A stretch of 35,907 bases of DNA from Acidimicrobiia bacterium (GTDB lineage Bacteria > Actinomycetota > Acidimicrobiia > Acidimicrobiales > CATQHL01), in the NCBI GenBank assembly GCA_009840735.1, contig VXNF01000044.1, forward strand, positions 7,075 to 42,981, given 5' to 3'. Below are positions 1-8,588 of this stretch, one piece after another. The notes under the pieces are model-generated. The model was given only the letters and a program-made list of their open reading frames with translations. It did no database searches and was not told where the DNA came from. The translations under genes were made by a program, and so were the position numbers. Within the stretch, counting starts at the first letter, position 1. Every line of letters starts with the position of its first letter.

Positions 1-2584
1 GCAACTGAGGGTGCTGAGCCACGAGACCAGCGATCTCCAACTCGCGCTCCGACGCCGGCAGCGCTCGAACACCCGGTCGCTGTCGGGCGTAGAACGCCAA
101 CTCCTCGATTGTGACCTCCTCCCACGGAGGATTTCCCACTACGACGTCGAAGCCGGGCCGCTCGTCGGCAAAGACCTGTGGGAATGAGAGTGGCCAGTGC
201 AGGAACCGGTGGTGAGCCGCGAGCTCTGCGGCTTGCTCCACCGCTTCCTCGCCATTCTCGACTTCACGACCCGCGATGACTGATGGACCGTGCTCCTGGG
301 CGAGGAAGCGCGCTCCCTCCACTTCGAAGCCCTCGGCCGTCCACAGGTCGAAGAGCCGCCGTAGGCTCGCCGTGGCTCGTTGAGCCTCGGCGTCGGCAGC
401 CCGGCTGGCCTCGACCTCCCAAGGTGTCCGATCCTCGATGTCAGCCAACCTGGATGCTGCTTCCGACGACTCGGCCAGGGCCTCACGAAGCGCCTCGGCA
501 GGCATCGTTCCCTCACGGATGACCGAGCCAGCAGAACCCACTCCGATCAGTGAATTCCCTACCACGATGTTGCGTCCGAGATAGGCCAGGGAAAGCCCCG
601 GCACAAACGACGCCAACCAGAGCGACAGCGTGGCGACCTCGGCGCCCATTGGGCTGAGATCCACTCCGAACACGCAGTGCTTGAGAATCAACCTGCGCAA
701 CAGTGCCGCGTCCGTGACCACGGCGCCGCTGTGTGCCTGGGACCGGAGCCTGTCGAGCGCCTCTCGGATCGCCGGCAAGGGGGTGTCGGCCAGGAATCCC
801 ACCGCCCGGTCGGCGAGTGCCTCCAGCACCTGGACCAGGAAGTGAGCGCTTCCACAGGCCGGGTCGAGCACCGTGAAGTCCAACAGGTCTTGCGCCGCGC
901 GCTTGGGGTCGGTCTTGGCGGTCTGGCGCACGCCTTCGAGGTGTTGCTCGTAGGTGGGAAGGACGGCATGGCGCACAAGGTGACGTACCAGCGAGACAGG
1001 CGTGTAGTAGACGCCACCCGACTTTCGGCCGCCCTCGTTGGTCTGCCAGAGCAGCGAACCCTCGACGACATCCGACGGCGCCGGGGCGTTCACCGACACG
1101 TATCGATCCTTGCCTACGTCGTAGCGCAGCGGACGATCGGCGACCGAGAGCCGGAGGCTCAGCAGAGCCTCGTAGATGTGACCTAGGTGGCCGATCTCCA
1201 GGGAGGAGTAATCCACTCCCCGTGCGGTCTCGCCATCGCGTCCGACCGCAATCAGCACGCTCGCGAAGTACGGATCCCCCAGTTCGACGCTCTCCAGCAA
1301 CTCCGCGCCCTCGAAGTCGCCGGCAGCGAAGAGCGCTCCGTTGTAGGCGGGCACGCCCCAGGCCGGGTTGCCGGAACGCAGTACCCGCACGAGCATGGCA
1401 AACGTCGACCACAGCGCTGTCGACTCGCCGCTCAATCGCTCTCCGGTGCTGTGCGCCTCTTCGATCAGGGCCGAGAGCGATCTGCGACGGTAGGTCTCGT
1501 TCTCGAGCGGCAGGAAGCGTGAACTCTCGGCGTAAAGGACGAACAGCAGCCGGAACAGGAGGGTGAGTGAGGCCTGTTCGAGTTCGGCACGTTGGGTCTC
1601 GTCACGAATGTCGATGCCCTCGCGCCGGGCCCACTGTTCCAGCCCTGCGGCGAGCGCCGGCAGGGCCTTCTGGCGAATGGTCTCGTCGAGCCGCCGACGC
1701 AGGCGCGCGCCGAAGTCACGGGACTCCTGCTGCAGTTCCGCCAAGCCGCCATCGGCAAGATATGGGGGCGCCAGAAGGGCCAGATACGGCATGCGCTCCT
1801 CGCCGAGCAGGGCGGCGTCGAGATCCAGCCACTCGGCTGTTGTGGCCGCGGGGTCGCAGTCGAATAGCCGGTAGCGATTCCTGCACGCCAGAACGCCGTA
1901 GCGGGCGCCGTACCTGTGACAGTCGGCGGCGAGCACCCCCTCGGCAGGTCGTCCCGTCTCGTCCAACCGCACGAAGTCCTGCGGAGTCGCTCTGGGGTGG
2001 ACAACCGCCACCGGCCGCCCATCGTGACGGGCGAGCCAGCCGCGCTGGGGCAAGCGCTCCACCTCATAGCCGACCCCGACCAGGACCGAGCGCCAGTCAT
2101 CGCCTATTCGCAGGGGCTCTATGGTCGCGGTGGCCGCCTGCCAGCGCTCCACGTCGTTGCGGAACCGGTCTTCCAGCGTGTGCCGGCTCAGAAGGCCCTC
2201 GACAACCATCCCCCGACCTGCGAGCCGATCCACTTCACCTGCCACATGCCGAACAGCGTCGAGCGAGGTCATGCTGGGAACCGATTCGAAGACCTCTGCC
2301 AGACGAGCGCACTGAACCGACCGGATCGGCACGTCTACGGTGCTCGGACCTAACACCTGCACGCTTCCCCCGCGATCCGCATCGTCAGTGACGAGGAGAT
2401 AGGCAAGACCACTCGTCCCGACGCGCTCCCGCCACCGCGCCCGCAGGCTGCGCTCGGCGCCGTCCGCGGCGATTGCCACCTCGATCTCGTTGACGCTCAC
2501 CGCGCGGACAATCCCCTGGCGGGAGGCAACCTCTCGGGCGATCCCGTACGACACCAGCCGCTCGAGCAACTCCGCAGCGTTCAC
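1..2584 (-). CDS. Eco57I/PglX-type adenine-specific DNA methyltransferase, N-terminal 861 codons (runs off left edge)
   Basis: This open frame starts at GTG 2584 and is still open at base 1. It carries the two signatures of an N6-adenine DNA methyltransferase: the SAM-binding motif I DPACGSAHFLV at about residue 574 (bases 842-865) and the catalytic NPPW at residues 818-821 (bases 122-133), preceded by HWPLSFPQVF and FDVVVG, which is the usual lead-in to NPPW in the Eco57I/type IIG/PglX group. A VDLSPMGAEVATLSLWL stretch between them is motif II-III. The roughly 570 residues before motif I fit the long N-terminal part of type IIG or BREX PglX enzymes. The target-recognition domain must lie outside the window. 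Whether it is restriction-modification or BREX cannot be decided here. Shorter open frames on both strands within this span lack motifs and are overlaps of this gene. The start is uncertain; the ribosome-binding site is weak. Confidence 0.88.
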   Translation of the reverse strand, partial: MNAAELLERLVSYGIAREVASRQGIVRAVSVNEIEVAIAADGAERSLRARWRERVGTSGLAYLLVTDDADRGGSVQVLGPSTVDVPIRSVQCARLAEVFESVPSMTSLDAVRHVAGEVDRLAGRGMVVEGLLSRHTLEDRFRNDVERWQAATATIEPLRIGDDWRSVLVGVGYEVERLPQRGWLARHDGRPVAVVHPRATPQDFVRLDETGRPAEGVLAADCHRYGARYGVLACRNRYRLFDCDPAATTAEWLDLDAALLGEERMPYLALLAPPYLADGGLAELQQESRDFGARLRRRLDETIRQKALPALAAGLEQWARREGIDIRDETQRAELEQASLTLLFRLLFVLYAESSRFLPLENETYRRRSLSALIEEAHSTGERLSGESTALWSTFAMLVRVLRSGNPAWGVPAYNGALFAAGDFEGAELLESVELGDPYFASVLIAVGRDGETARGVDYSSLEIGHLGHIYEALLSLRLSVADRPLRYDVGKDRYVSVNAPAPSDVVEGSLLWQTNEGGRKSGGVYYTPVSLVRHLVRHAVLPTYEQHLEGVRQTAKTDPKRAAQDLLDFTVLDPACGSAHFLVQVLEALADRAVGFLADTPLPAIREALDRLRSQAHSGAVVTDAALLRRLILKHCVFGVDLSPMGAEVATLSLWLASFVPGLSLAYLGRNIVVGNSLIGVGSAGSVIREGTMPAEALREALAESSEAASRLADIEDRTPWEVEASRAADAEAQRATASLRRLFDLWTAEGFEVEGARFLAQEHGPSVIAGREVENGEEAVEQAAELAAHHRFLHWPLSFPQVFADERPGFDVVVGNPPWEEVTIEELAFYARQRPGVRALPASERELEIAGLVAQHPQL

Positions 2585-2817
2585 AGCCCGGAACCTAACC
2601 CGCCGCCGCCCGGCGACAGCCGCAATTGCGGACACAGCTCTCCCTTCAAGACGACCGGCCTCTGGGGGAAGCTGTGACTCACTATAGTGCAATGCCAGTG
2701 TATTTGCAACGTTCCCAGCGCAGAGGCTGTCGGCCTGCGACAGAAGCTTCCGGCATCTCGCTGCGTCACGCTCCGATTATCGCCCCTCGGACCCGGCGCC
2801 AGCCGCAATCCGCCTGC

Positions 2818-2898
2818 CAGCTCGGCTGGCACATCCAGGAGGTGGACCGTCGACGGCGCGTCGAGAGTCTCTCGCGCATCGGCCGGCTGGGCGCCGCC
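2818..2898 (+). pseudogene. Remnant of a HicB-type helix-turn-helix
   Basis: The 366-bp gap 2585-2950 has no convincing gene. Within it, bases 2818-2898 translate to a segment with QLGWHIQEVDR and RIGRLGAA that matches the helix-turn-helix of the intact HicB downstream (RLGWHMPQVDR ... LDAALGA). The nucleotides around CTGGCACATCC and GGTGGACCG are shared. No start, RBS or N-terminal HicB domain is attached, so this looks like the leftover 3' part of a second hicB. The rest of the gap shows nothing else I can name. Confidence 0.55.
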
Positions 2899-2917
2899 GA
2901 CAAGCAATCGAGCGTGG

Positions 2918-2937
2918 ACACAACACAAATGTTGTGT
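2918..2937 (+). promoter_or_regulatory. Palindromic operator candidate of hicAB
   Basis: Bases 2918-2925 (ACACAACA) and 2930-2937 (TGTTGTGT) form a perfect 8-bp inverted repeat around CAAA, ending 13 bases before the hicA start. A TAGGGT box at 2937-2942 could be the -10, which would make the message nearly leaderless. HicB proteins with a C-terminal DNA-binding domain normally repress their own operon at such palindromes. Confidence 0.55.
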
Positions 2938-2950
2938 AGGGTGGTCTCAA

Positions 2951-3139
2951 TTGAACGCCGGTGAGTTGCGCCGCTGGCTGCGGAAACAGGGTTGCACCTT
3001 TCACACCCACAAGGGCGGCAGCGGCCATCTCACCGTACGGCGGGGGAACCGCACCAGCCAGTTGCCGATGCACGGCGGGCGCAAGGAGTTGGGGCGCGGT
3101 CTCGTCGCCAAGATCAAGAAGGACTTGGGGTTGGAGTGA
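2951..3139 (+). CDS. hicA: HicA-family mRNA interferase toxin
   Basis: A 62-residue protein starting at TTG 2951. HicA toxins are small double-stranded-RNA-binding-fold ribonucleases that cleave mRNA and are neutralised by HicB. The sequence shows the family layout: LRRWLRKQGC, then the catalytic-histidine segment HKGGSGHLTV, a basic strand, the LPMHGGRKELG segment, and a C-terminal helix GLVAKIKKDLGL. The stop TGA overlaps the start of the next gene (TGATG), indicating translational coupling to the antitoxin. An upstream GTG at 2687 would add about 88 unrelated residues and is rejected, because the palindrome sits between it and this start. Confidence 0.85.
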   Translation: MNAGELRRWLRKQGCTFHTHKGGSGHLTVRRGNRTSQLPMHGGRKELGRGLVAKIKKDLGLE

Positions 3140-3597
3140 TGCTCGCCTATCCGATCTTGCTCGAAGACGACGACGGCGCTGTCTTGGCGACGTCCCCTGA
3201 CTTCCCCGAACTGACCACCTTCGGGGAGACCCGCGAGGACGCCATCGCCCGCGCCACGGATGCACTCGAGGAGGCGATCGCCGCCCGCATCCACGACCGC
3301 AAGGACATCCCGCCGCCATCGACAGGCTCGCCCTTTGCGGTCCTGCCGACTCTCACATCCGTCAAAGTGCAGCTCTACCAAGGCATGCGCAGCCAAGGTG
3401 TCGGCAAGGCTGAACTTGCCCGTCGACTGGGCTGGCACATGCCGCAGGTGGACCGCGTCCTCGACGTGACGCACCGCTCGCGCCTAGACCAACTGGACGC
3501 CGCCCTCGGAGCAATCGGACAGCGCCTGCATGTGGCCGCCACGGCTATCTCGGGCCCGATCACGGCGGTTGCCGGCGACACGGCTGATGGAAGGTGA
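3139..3597 (+). CDS. hicB: HicB-family antitoxin with C-terminal helix-turn-helix
   Basis: A 152-residue partner of the preceding toxin; its ATG overlaps the hicA stop. The N-terminal half is the partially degraded RNase-H-like HicB fold: YPILLEDDDGAVLATSPDFPEL, then TFGETREDAIARATDALEEAI. The C-terminal third (about residues 80-130) has a helix-turn-helix, with VGKAELARRLGWHMPQVDRVLD, so it can bind DNA and probably autoregulates at the palindrome at 2918-2937. It ends 25 bases from the convergent methyltransferase gene. Confidence 0.9.
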   Translation: MLAYPILLEDDDGAVLATSPDFPELTTFGETREDAIARATDALEEAIAARIHDRKDIPPPSTGSPFAVLPTLTSVKVQLYQGMRSQGVGKAELARRLGWHMPQVDRVLDVTHRSRLDQLDAALGAIGQRLHVAATAISGPITAVAGDTADGR

Positions 3598-3622
3598 TGG
3601 CGGCCGGCGGCGCTGAGGGCGG

Positions 3623-5158
3623 TCAGCCGATCTCGTCGGGCATCTCGGCTTTGCGGCGAGCCACGTGGTCGCGCAGCTCGGCGTCGATGGCGTCGTCGAT
3701 GGGGGGCGGCTCGTAGTCGGCCAACAGCTGCTTCCAGCGCGAGTTGGCCCGCTGGGCGGCACTCAGGGCGCCCTCCTCGGACCACTGCTCGTAGCTGTTG
3801 TGGTCGGCCAGCTCGGAGCGCCAGAAGGCGCCCTCGAAGTTGGCCAGCGTGTGGGGATTGCCCAGGAAGTGGTCGCCGTGGGCGTTGCTGCGGAACGCCT
3901 CCAGAGCCAGACCGTTGTCGGAGGTGTCCACACCGCGGGCGTACACAGCCATGGCACCCAACTGGTCGGCGTCGAGGATCAGCTTCTCATACGACAGCGC
4001 CAAGCCACCCTCCAGCCAGCCGGCGGCGTGCAGCACGAAGTTCACGCCCGCCTGCAGCGTGGGCAGCAGCGTGTGCGCCGACTCGTAGGCAGCCTGGGCG
4101 TCGGGGGCCTTGGAGGAGGTGAACTGGCCGCCGGAGCGAAACGGCACCCCCACCCTGCGGGCCAGGGCCGCCATCACGTAGATGGCCTGGGCGGCCTCGG
4201 GCGTGCCGAAGGTGGGCGCACCGGAGGCCATGGACATGGTGGAGGCGAACGTGCCGAAGACCACCGGGGCGCCGGGGCGCACCAGCTGGAGGTAGGCCAT
4301 GGCAGACAGCGCCTCGGCTAGGGCCTGCGCGCACAGGCCGGCCACCGTCACCGGCGACATCGCCCCGGCCAGGATGAACGGGCTGATCACGCAGGCCTGG
4401 TTGGCCCGGGCGTAGGCGGTGGCGGCGCCCAGCATCGTGGCGTCCCAGCGCATCGGCGAGGAGGCGTTGATCAGCGAGGTCATGACCGTGCGGTCGGCCA
4501 GGTCGCCGCCGAAGGCGATGCGGGCCATCTCGACAGAATCGGCGGCCCGCTCCGCTGAGGTCACCGAGCCCATGAACGGCTTGTCGCTGTAGCGCAGGTG
4601 GGCGTAGACCATGTCGAGGTGCCGCTTGTTGACCGGCACGTCAACCGGCTCGCACACCGTTCCGCCGCTGTGGTGCAGGTGCGCCAGGGCGTACGTGAGC
4701 TTCACGGCGTTCTGGAAGTCCTCGAGGGTGGCGTAGCGGCGGCCCCTGTCCAAGTCGGTCACGAAGGGCGAGCCGTAGGTGGGAGCGAACACGGTGGCGT
4801 TGCCGCCGACGCGCACGCTGCGGGCCGGGTTGCGGGCGTGCTGGACGTAGACGGCCGGCGCGTCGCGCCGCACGATCTCCCGACACAGCCCGCGGGGGAA
4901 GCGCACCAGGTCCCCGTCGATGTCCGCCCCCGCCTCGCGCCACAGCTCCAGCGCTCGGGGGAAGTCCTGGAAGGCGACGCCCACCTCGGCCAGCAGCGTC
5001 TCGGCCACCTCCTCGATGCGCACCAGACCCTCGGTGTCGAGAATCTCCACGGGCGCGCCGGTGCGCTCCAAGTAGGGCGCGGCCAGCGCGGTTGTGGCGG
5101 CGTGCGCCGCTTGCCGGGCGGCCCGGCCGCCGCCTCGACGCCTGCGTGGTTCGCTCAT
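3623..5158 (-). CDS. MttB-family (non-pyrrolysine) quaternary amine:corrinoid methyltransferase, copy 1
   Basis: A 511-residue member of the trimethylamine/glycine-betaine methyltransferase superfamily (MttB, COG5598). These TIM-barrel enzymes move a methyl group from a methylated amine to a Co(I) corrinoid protein. Family features include the N-terminal VEILDTEGLVRIEEVAETLL segment, GTFASTMSMASGAPTFGTPE in the barrel, GGQFTSSKAPDAQAAYESAHTLL, and the C-terminal HFLGNPHTLANFEGAFWRSE. No in-frame TAG interrupts the gene, so it is not a pyrrolysine-dependent trimethylamine enzyme; characterised homologues of this kind act on glycine betaine, proline betaine or carnitine-like substrates. I chose ATG 5158 (MSEPRRRR), because a GTG at 5218 would overlap the upstream gene. 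It is last in the minus-strand cluster, after the corrinoid activator. Substrate unknown. Confidence 0.9.
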   Translation of the reverse strand: MSEPRRRRGGGRAARQAAHAATTALAAPYLERTGAPVEILDTEGLVRIEEVAETLLAEVGVAFQDFPRALELWREAGADIDGDLVRFPRGLCREIVRRDAPAVYVQHARNPARSVRVGGNATVFAPTYGSPFVTDLDRGRRYATLEDFQNAVKLTYALAHLHHSGGTVCEPVDVPVNKRHLDMVYAHLRYSDKPFMGSVTSAERAADSVEMARIAFGGDLADRTVMTSLINASSPMRWDATMLGAATAYARANQACVISPFILAGAMSPVTVAGLCAQALAEALSAMAYLQLVRPGAPVVFGTFASTMSMASGAPTFGTPEAAQAIYVMAALARRVGVPFRSGGQFTSSKAPDAQAAYESAHTLLPTLQAGVNFVLHAAGWLEGGLALSYEKLILDADQLGAMAVYARGVDTSDNGLALEAFRSNAHGDHFLGNPHTLANFEGAFWRSELADHNSYEQWSEEGALSAAQRANSRWKQLLADYEPPPIDDAIDAELRDHVARRKAEMPDEIG

Positions 5159-5180
5159 GGGCTCATCAGTCTCGCCGGTG

Positions 5181-7217
5181 TCACGCGCCGGCATGGCGGC
5201 GGGGACGGCGACGCGCACCGGGCGGCGCGCCAGCCGCTTCAGCGTCGCTGGCCGGCGGGAGGTCGATCACCTGCTCCAGATGCACCGTCGGCGCTGTCTC
5301 GTGGGGGAAGGCCATCGCCGCCACAAACAGTTCTTGGAAACGCGGCTCGACGGCGGTCTCGATCTTGACGATGCTCTCGCTGAGCTGCTCGACCTCGCGC
5401 CGCTGAGCGCGCGACAGCAACAGCCGGGCCGCGCCGGCGCCGGAGGCGTTGCCCACCGAGCGCACTCCGGCCACGGGCGCGTCGGGCACGAGGCCCAGCA
5501 CCAGCGCCCGCAGCGGGTCGATGTGCGCCCCGAAGGCGCCCGCCAAGCGGATGTCGCCCACCTCAGCCAATCCGGCGTGCTCGAGGAGCAGCTCGATGCC
5601 GGCGCGCAGCGCCGCCTTGGCCAGCTGGATGGCCCGCACGTCGTTCTGGGTGATCCGCAAGCAAACGGGCTCGCTCTGCAGCTCGTAGGCGAAGGTGCGC
5701 CCGTCGGCGATGACCCGCGGCGTGGCGGCGGCCAGGCGTCCCTGCACGACGCCGCGGCGGTCGATGATGCCGGCCAGGAACATCTCGGCGATAGCGTCGA
5801 TGATGCCCGAGCCGCACAGCCCCGAGACCTGCAGCGTCCCCAGCGCCGCCGCGAAACCCGGATCGTCGGACCACACGTCGCAGCCGATCACCTTGAAGCG
5901 GGGCTCCAGCGTGGCCGGATCGATGCGGACCCGCTCGATGGCGCCCGCGGCGGCGCGCTGGCCGCAGCTGATCTGGGCGCCCTCGAAGGCCGGCCCCGTG
6001 GGGCTCGAGGCGGCGAAGACCCGCTCGCCGTCGCCGAGGACGATCTCGGCGTTGGTTCCCACGTCCACGAGAAGTTGCGGGCGGCTGGCCCGATGCGGAC
6101 CCTCCGACAAGGCGGCGGCGGCCGAGTCGGCCCCCACATGGCCGGCGACGCACGGCGCCACGTACAACGAAGCCTGAGGCAGGTTCAGGCCGACGTCGAC
6201 CGCGCCGGCGCGCACGCTGCGGCGCTCCGCCAAAGTGAAGGGGGCGGCGCCCAGCGGCGTGGGGTCCAGCCCCAGAACGAGGTGGTGCATGATGGGGTTC
6301 CCCACGATCACCACATCGTGGAGGTGCGTCCGAGCCACCGACGCCTGCTCGCACAGCTCGCCCACCAGCTCGTCCAATGCTGCCCTCACCGCCCCGGTGA
6401 GCGCCTCGGCGCCGCCCGGGTTCAGCATCACGTAGGACACCCGGCTCATGAGGTCCTCGCCGAAACGGATCTGCGGGTTCATGCGCCCGGCGGTGGCGAC
6501 GACCTCCCCGGTGGTCAAGTCCAGGAGATAGCCGGCCACGGTCGTGGATCCCACGTCGATGGCGACGCCCCAGGCCCCCTCAGAGAAGCCGCGACGAACC
6601 GCCAGCAACCGGCGCCGGTCAGCGACGACCGCGGTGACCGCCCCGTCGCCGGCGCGGACCGCCGCCTGCAGATCCGCCAGCACCAGCGGCGGCACCGCCA
6701 CGTCGGCCTGTCCCCAGTCGTCCCCGAGCCCTGCGGCGAGCCGCTCGGCGTCGCTGACCTCCTCGCCCAGCACCGGCGGCGCCAACTCCAGGTAGTGCAG
6801 CGTGACGACCGGATCGAGCACGACATCGCCCAGATCGATGGCCTTGCGGACTATGGGACGACGCACGGCGCTGGCGGCCGGAACGTCGATGACCGCATCG
6901 GCGGCCACGAAGGCCTGACACCCCAGGCGGTGGTCCCCCGCCAGCGGTCTGCGCCCCCGATAGCCGGCTTCGACGCTGCCCGGCGGCGTCAGCGCCCCGT
7001 CCTGCACGGTGAGCCCCCACTTGGCGTGGTGGCCGACGGCCGGCGCCACCTGGCAGCGCCCGCACAGGCCGCGCCCTCCGCACACCGAGTCGAGGTCCAC
7101 GCCGCCGGCGCGGGCGGCGTCCAGCACGCTGGTGCCCGCGGGCACACGCACGTCGATGCCCGACGGCGTGAAGACCACGCGGCAGGAGACGCTGAACTCG
7201 GGGGCGCCGGCAGTCAT
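5181..7217 (-). CDS. Corrinoid protein activator: 2Fe-2S ferredoxin plus ASKHA ATPase (RACo/RamA-like, DUF4445)
   Basis: A 678-residue reductive activator. It returns accidentally oxidised Co(II) corrinoid proteins to Co(I) using ATP. The N-terminal ferredoxin domain has the 2Fe-2S cysteines C46, C52, C55 (CGGRGLCGRC) and C100 (LGCQAF). The ASKHA-type ATPase follows from about residue 215, with GVAIDVGSTTVAGYLLD, LLVDVGTNAEIVLG, SSPTGPAFEGAQISCG and GLCGSGIIDAIAEM as phosphate and nucleotide loops. The length and order match the RACo-like family. It lies 26 bases after the pterin methyltransferase gene and 22 bases before mttB copy 1, so it is surely co-transcribed and serves the corrinoid protein encoded at 9253-9990. 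Confidence 0.92.
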   Translation of the reverse strand: MTAGAPEFSVSCRVVFTPSGIDVRVPAGTSVLDAARAGGVDLDSVCGGRGLCGRCQVAPAVGHHAKWGLTVQDGALTPPGSVEAGYRGRRPLAGDHRLGCQAFVAADAVIDVPAASAVRRPIVRKAIDLGDVVLDPVVTLHYLELAPPVLGEEVSDAERLAAGLGDDWGQADVAVPPLVLADLQAAVRAGDGAVTAVVADRRRLLAVRRGFSEGAWGVAIDVGSTTVAGYLLDLTTGEVVATAGRMNPQIRFGEDLMSRVSYVMLNPGGAEALTGAVRAALDELVGELCEQASVARTHLHDVVIVGNPIMHHLVLGLDPTPLGAAPFTLAERRSVRAGAVDVGLNLPQASLYVAPCVAGHVGADSAAAALSEGPHRASRPQLLVDVGTNAEIVLGDGERVFAASSPTGPAFEGAQISCGQRAAAGAIERVRIDPATLEPRFKVIGCDVWSDDPGFAAALGTLQVSGLCGSGIIDAIAEMFLAGIIDRRGVVQGRLAAATPRVIADGRTFAYELQSEPVCLRITQNDVRAIQLAKAALRAGIELLLEHAGLAEVGDIRLAGAFGAHIDPLRALVLGLVPDAPVAGVRSVGNASGAGAARLLLSRAQRREVEQLSESIVKIETAVEPRFQELFVAAMAFPHETAPTVHLEQVIDLPPASDAEAAGAPPGARRRPRRHAGA

Positions 7218-7243
7218 GCTGTCCGACCGCGAAGGTCGCTGGC

Positions 7244-8146
7244 TCAGGCCGCGCTGCGACGCCGCCCGCCCCGGCGGCGGGAAATCCCCGCCCCGAGCGC
7301 GCCCAGTTCCCGGTGCGCGCCGATCCAGGCCATGCAGTCGCGGTCGTGGCCGGCCAGCACGTCGGCGGCCATCACGGCGTTCTTCACCTCGGGGTGCAGC
7401 GGGTTCATGATCGCCGAGGTCATGCCCGCGCCGATCGCCATCGAAAGGAACGTGCCGGTGATCACATGGCGGTTCGGCAGCCCAAAGCTGACGTTGCTGG
7501 CGCCGCAGGTGGTGTTGACCCGCAGCTCGTCCCGGAGCCGGCGCAGCAGGTGCAACACCTGGCGGCCCGCCGTGGCGACCGCGCCGATCGGCATGACGAG
7601 CGGGTCCACCACCACGTCGGCGCGGTCGATGCCGTGATCGGCGGCCCGCTCGACGATCCGCCGCGCCACCTCGAAGCGGACGTCGGGGTCCTCGCTGATG
7701 CCGGTCTCGTCGTTGGAGATGGCCACAACAGCGGCACCGTGGCGCTTCACGAGCGGCAGCACCCGCTCCATCACCTCCTCCTCACCGGTGACCGAGTTGA
7801 TGAGCGGCTTGCCGTCGTAGACCGTGATGGCCGCCTCCAGCGCCTCGACGATCGAGGAGTCGATGGCGAGCGGCACGTCGGTCACCTGCTGCACGAGCTT
7901 GACGGCCCGTGTCAGCAGCGCCGGCTCGTCGGCGAGAGGGATCCCGGCGTTGACGTCCAGCACATGGGCGCCAGCGGCCACCTGGGCGACGGCGTCGGCC
8001 TCGACCCGACTGAAGTCGCCGGCCTTCATCTCCTCGGTCAGCAGCTTGCGCCCGGTGGGGTTGATGCGCTCGCCGATCATCACGAAGGGACGCTCGAAGG
8101 AGATCAAGACCTCTCGGGTGCGGGAGCTGATCACCGTCTCGGTCAC
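7244..8146 (-). CDS. Methyltetrahydrofolate:corrinoid methyltransferase (pterin-binding TIM barrel)
   Basis: A 300-residue pterin-binding enzyme of the AcsE/MtgA/MetH-pterin-domain type, which passes a methyl group between corrinoid protein and tetrahydrofolate. Visible pterin-site motifs are MIGERINPTGRK near residue 25, HVLDVNAG, LAIDSS, INSVTGEEE and AISNDETG, then DVVVDPLVMP and GASNVSFGLPNRH. GTG 8146 overlaps the stop of the preceding gene by four bases. The C-terminus ends in a basic tail (SRRRGGRRRSAA) not typical of the family. With MttB and the corrinoid protein it completes a methyl-transfer path; the direction in vivo is probably substrate to tetrahydrofolate. Confidence 0.9.
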   Translation of the reverse strand: MTETVISSRTREVLISFERPFVMIGERINPTGRKLLTEEMKAGDFSRVEADAVAQVAAGAHVLDVNAGIPLADEPALLTRAVKLVQQVTDVPLAIDSSIVEALEAAITVYDGKPLINSVTGEEEVMERVLPLVKRHGAAVVAISNDETGISEDPDVRFEVARRIVERAADHGIDRADVVVDPLVMPIGAVATAGRQVLHLLRRLRDELRVNTTCGASNVSFGLPNRHVITGTFLSMAIGAGMTSAIMNPLHPEVKNAVMAADVLAGHDRDCMAWIGAHRELGALGAGISRRRGGRRRSAA

Positions 8147-8586
8147 GTCACGTCCTCCACTTGCTGGCCCTCGAGTCGCTGGTCCTGCTGGCGCGAGGTC
8201 GGATCATCGTCGCTGTCGGGGTGCTCAGCCCGGTCGGGGTCCCAGCCGCCGGTCGCCACGAAGCTCGCCAGGCGTTCGGCAGGGAACAACGCCTCCAACT
8301 CGGCGGCCACTCGCAGTGCGGCAGCCTCGGGGGCCTCGCCGTCGCTGGGGCGGGAGGTCCGCCGCCACTCGCCGATGTATTGGGAGGCCTCGGATTTGCC
8401 GGCCACCATGGCGGCATTGTCGATGGCGCGCTGGAACCGCCGCGGCAGGATGCGCTGGACCTTCTCGTCGCCCGACCCGGCGTTCACCTGGGCGGGGATG
8501 TCGCGCCATCTGATGATCACCAGCCCGCCGCCGCTGTCGCGCCGACGGCGCCGCCGACCCGCCGCCGGGCCGTCCTGTGGCGGCAC
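8143..8586 (-). CDS. Small 'virulence factor' family protein within the methyltransferase cluster
   Basis: A protein of up to 147 residues with the core IIRWRDIPAQVNAG, VQRILPRRFQRAIDNAAMVAG and YIGEWRR. This resembles the short conserved family labelled 'virulence factor' in databases, whose biochemical role is not established; the name should not be taken literally. GTG 8586 gives an arginine-rich leader; an internal GTG at 8520 (VIIRWRDIP) fits the conserved domain better and either may be used. The acidic tail ends by overlapping the pterin methyltransferase start (GTGA). Its fixed place between DUF1638 and the pterin enzyme suggests an accessory role in methyl transfer or corrinoid handling. 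Confidence 0.7.
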   Translation of the reverse strand: MPPQDGPAAGRRRRRRDSGGGLVIIRWRDIPAQVNAGSGDEKVQRILPRRFQRAIDNAAMVAGKSEASQYIGEWRRTSRPSDGEAPEAAALRVAAELEALFPAERLASFVATGGWDPDRAEHPDSDDDPTSRQQDQRLEGQQVEDVT

Positions 8587-8588
8587 CG

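Noticed and set aside
513-1412. A 299-codon minus-strand frame
   Set aside because: It is in another frame inside the methyltransferase gene, which carries the DPACGS and NPPW motifs.
5094-7637. An 847-codon plus-strand frame
   Set aside because: Antisense to the corrinoid activator and neighbouring genes; its composition (His, Arg, Gly, Asp-rich) is that of a shadow frame.
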